Notes under the pieces: model-generated
What the model saw: the letters and a program-made list of their open reading frames with translations, nothing else
The model's database searches: none
What the model was told of the DNA's origin: nothing
Shown: one piece after another, positions 14,660 to 15,158 of the stretch
How the letters are laid out: each line of letters opens with the position of its first letter
How positions within the stretch are numbered: position 1 is the stretch's first letter
Assembly (NCBI GenBank): GCA_022561675.1
Contig: JADFQT010000020.1
Location: forward strand, 1 to 15,158
Source of the DNA: Chloroflexota bacterium
GTDB taxonomy: Bacteria > Chloroflexota > Dehalococcoidia > Lucifugimonadales > UBA3495
Direction of reading: 5' to 3'
Length of the DNA: 15,158 bases
Position numbers and translations under genes: made by a program

Positions 14660-14669
14660 TGGAGCGGTT
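14644..14669. repeat. Perfect 9-bp inverted repeat around the tRNA -10 box
   Basis: AACCGCTCC (14644-14652) and GGAGCGGTT (14661-14669) flank an 8-base centre that holds the TATAAT. It could be an operator. On the minus strand the stem is followed by TTATAC, so a weak terminator for antisense transcription is an alternative; on the plus strand no U-run follows. Confidence 0.6.
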
Positions 14670-14678
14670 ATAATTCCA

Positions 14679-14754
14679 GGGCGGTTAGCTCAGCGGTTAG
14701 AGCGCCTCGTTCACACCGAGGAGGTCGGAGGTTCAAATCCTCCATCGCCCACCA
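14679..14754 (+). tRNA. tRNA-Val (CAC)
   Basis: A 76-base cloverleaf: 7-bp acceptor stem GGGCGGT with ATCGCCC, D arm AGCTCAGCGGTTAGAGC, anticodon stem CCTCG/CGAGG around TTCACAC (anticodon CAC, reading GTG), T arm with GTTCAAATC, discriminator A and encoded CCA. It is the first of three tRNA genes and lies just after the TATAAT promoter. Confidence 0.97.
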
Positions 14755-14800
14755 TATAGCGGCGCTTCCGGGCCGTCCCTGCGGCGCCATATTACAGCAA

Positions 14801-14886
14801 GCCGAGGTGGCGAAACGGCAGACGCGCTGCGTTCAGGGCGCAGTGTCCATTAGGACGTGTGGGTTCAAATCCCTCCCTCGGTACCA
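14801..14886 (+). tRNA. tRNA-Leu (CAG)
   Basis: An 86-base class II tRNA. Acceptor stem GCCGAGG pairs with CCTCGGT (first pair G-U), anticodon stem CTGCG/CGCAG holds TTCAGGG (anticodon CAG, reading CTG), and a long variable arm follows (TGTCCATTAGGACGT), as expected for Leu. The T loop is GTTCAAATC, and ACCA is encoded. It is 46 bases after tRNA-Val and probably co-transcribed. Confidence 0.97.
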
Positions 14887-14996
14887 TATCAAACGGGCGG
14901 CACCAAAAAAACAGGTAAAATAACCGCCACACCGAGCTCTCGCCGCCCCCGGATTGTCACACGGAGGGAAGAGACTCGGGGCACACATACGATTAT

Positions 14997-15072
14997 GCGC
15001 TTGTAGCTCAGCGGATAGAGCGCTGCCCTGCGGAGGCAGAGGCCGTGGGTTCGAATCCCGCCAAGCGCACCA
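14997..15072 (+). tRNA. tRNA-Arg (GCG)
   Basis: A 76-base cloverleaf with perfect acceptor stem GCGCTTG/CAAGCGC, D arm AGCTCAGCGGATAGAGC, anticodon stem CTGCC/GGCAG around CTGCGGA (U33 then GCG), T arm with TTCGAAT, discriminator A and encoded CCA. A20 in the D loop and C35 are the known Arg identity elements. Anticodon GCG reads CGC (and CGU by wobble); most bacteria use ACG edited to ICG for this box. It lies 110 bases after tRNA-Leu. Confidence 0.95.
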
Positions 15073-15095
15073 TTTTTATAGTCGAGACTGCCTTT

Positions 15096-15158
15096 TCAAG
15101 CCTTGATCGCCTTGTTGGTCGCATCTAGCTTAAGTGCGGCAGCGACCCGGCAGTGGTG
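15096..15158 (-). CDS. Possible 3' end of a minus-strand gene, cut by the edge
   Basis: From the right edge the minus strand reads 20 open codons ending VAAALKLDATNKAIKA and a TGA at 15098-15096. The segment is helical and Ala/Lys-rich, like a plausible protein tail. It is too short to name or to be sure of; chance openness over 20 codons is common. Confidence 0.25.
   Translation of the reverse strand, partial: HHCRVAAALKLDATNKAIKA

Noticed and set aside
15073..15158. Integration site of a mobile element at the tRNA-Arg 3' end
   Set aside because: No integrase and no repeat of the tRNA 3' end is visible in the 86 bases left; it cannot be judged from this window.

Overview
This 15.2 kb window is bacterial and looks chromosomal. 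Codon use is moderately GC-rich, tRNA genes carry an encoded CCA tail, and Shine-Dalgarno sites are typical. There is no transposase, integrase, phage gene or CRISPR array. The gene mix (type Ibeta DAHP synthase beside an AroH-fold chorismate mutase, a zinc-ribbon CPBP protease, a GatC/AtzG-like protein with a signature amidase, and a chemotaxis cluster) suggests a free-living, probably motile organism. Chloroflexota is my guess from protein flavour only; nothing in the window proves it.

Left end, minus strand (1-1188): an unrecognised protein gene runs off the left edge. It is preceded by a small gene broken by an amber codon and two single-base frameshifts. Plus strand (1502-4075): a large secreted metzincin (reprolysin-like) metalloprotease with two fibronectin III domains.

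Minus strand (4173-7654): a chemotaxis cluster in the order methyl-accepting chemotaxis protein, CheW, a CheY-like receiver that has lost an internal segment and its frame, and a degraded small gene. A sigma-28-type promoter (GCCGATAA with an upstream TAAA) sits just before the MCP, so these genes are probably co-regulated with flagellar genes elsewhere. CheA, CheR and CheB are not in the window. A gene-free stretch of nearly 500 bases rich in inverted repeats lies upstream.

Minus strand (8049-11649): an aromatic amino-acid block of trpA, aroH and DAHP synthase, closed by a rho-independent terminator at 8049-8080. DAHP synthase is the entry step of the shikimate pathway, chorismate mutase is the branch to Phe/Tyr, and TrpA belongs to the Trp branch. 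No trpB is present; the gene upstream of trpA is a CPBP membrane protease, and trpA has its own TATAAT promoter. TrpA carries Glu at the position of the canonical catalytic Asp60.

Plus strand (11753-15072): a divergent unit of a GatC/AtzG-like small protein and an amidase, then a HAD hydrolase, then three tRNA genes: Val(CAC), Leu(CAG) and Arg with the unusual bacterial anticodon GCG. The tRNA promoter has its -10 box in the centre of a perfect 9-bp inverted repeat. I found no fully new system. The most interesting leads are the amidase pair, the TrpA substitution, the GCG tRNA, the sigma-28 promoter with its structured upstream DNA, and the cluster of broken genes.
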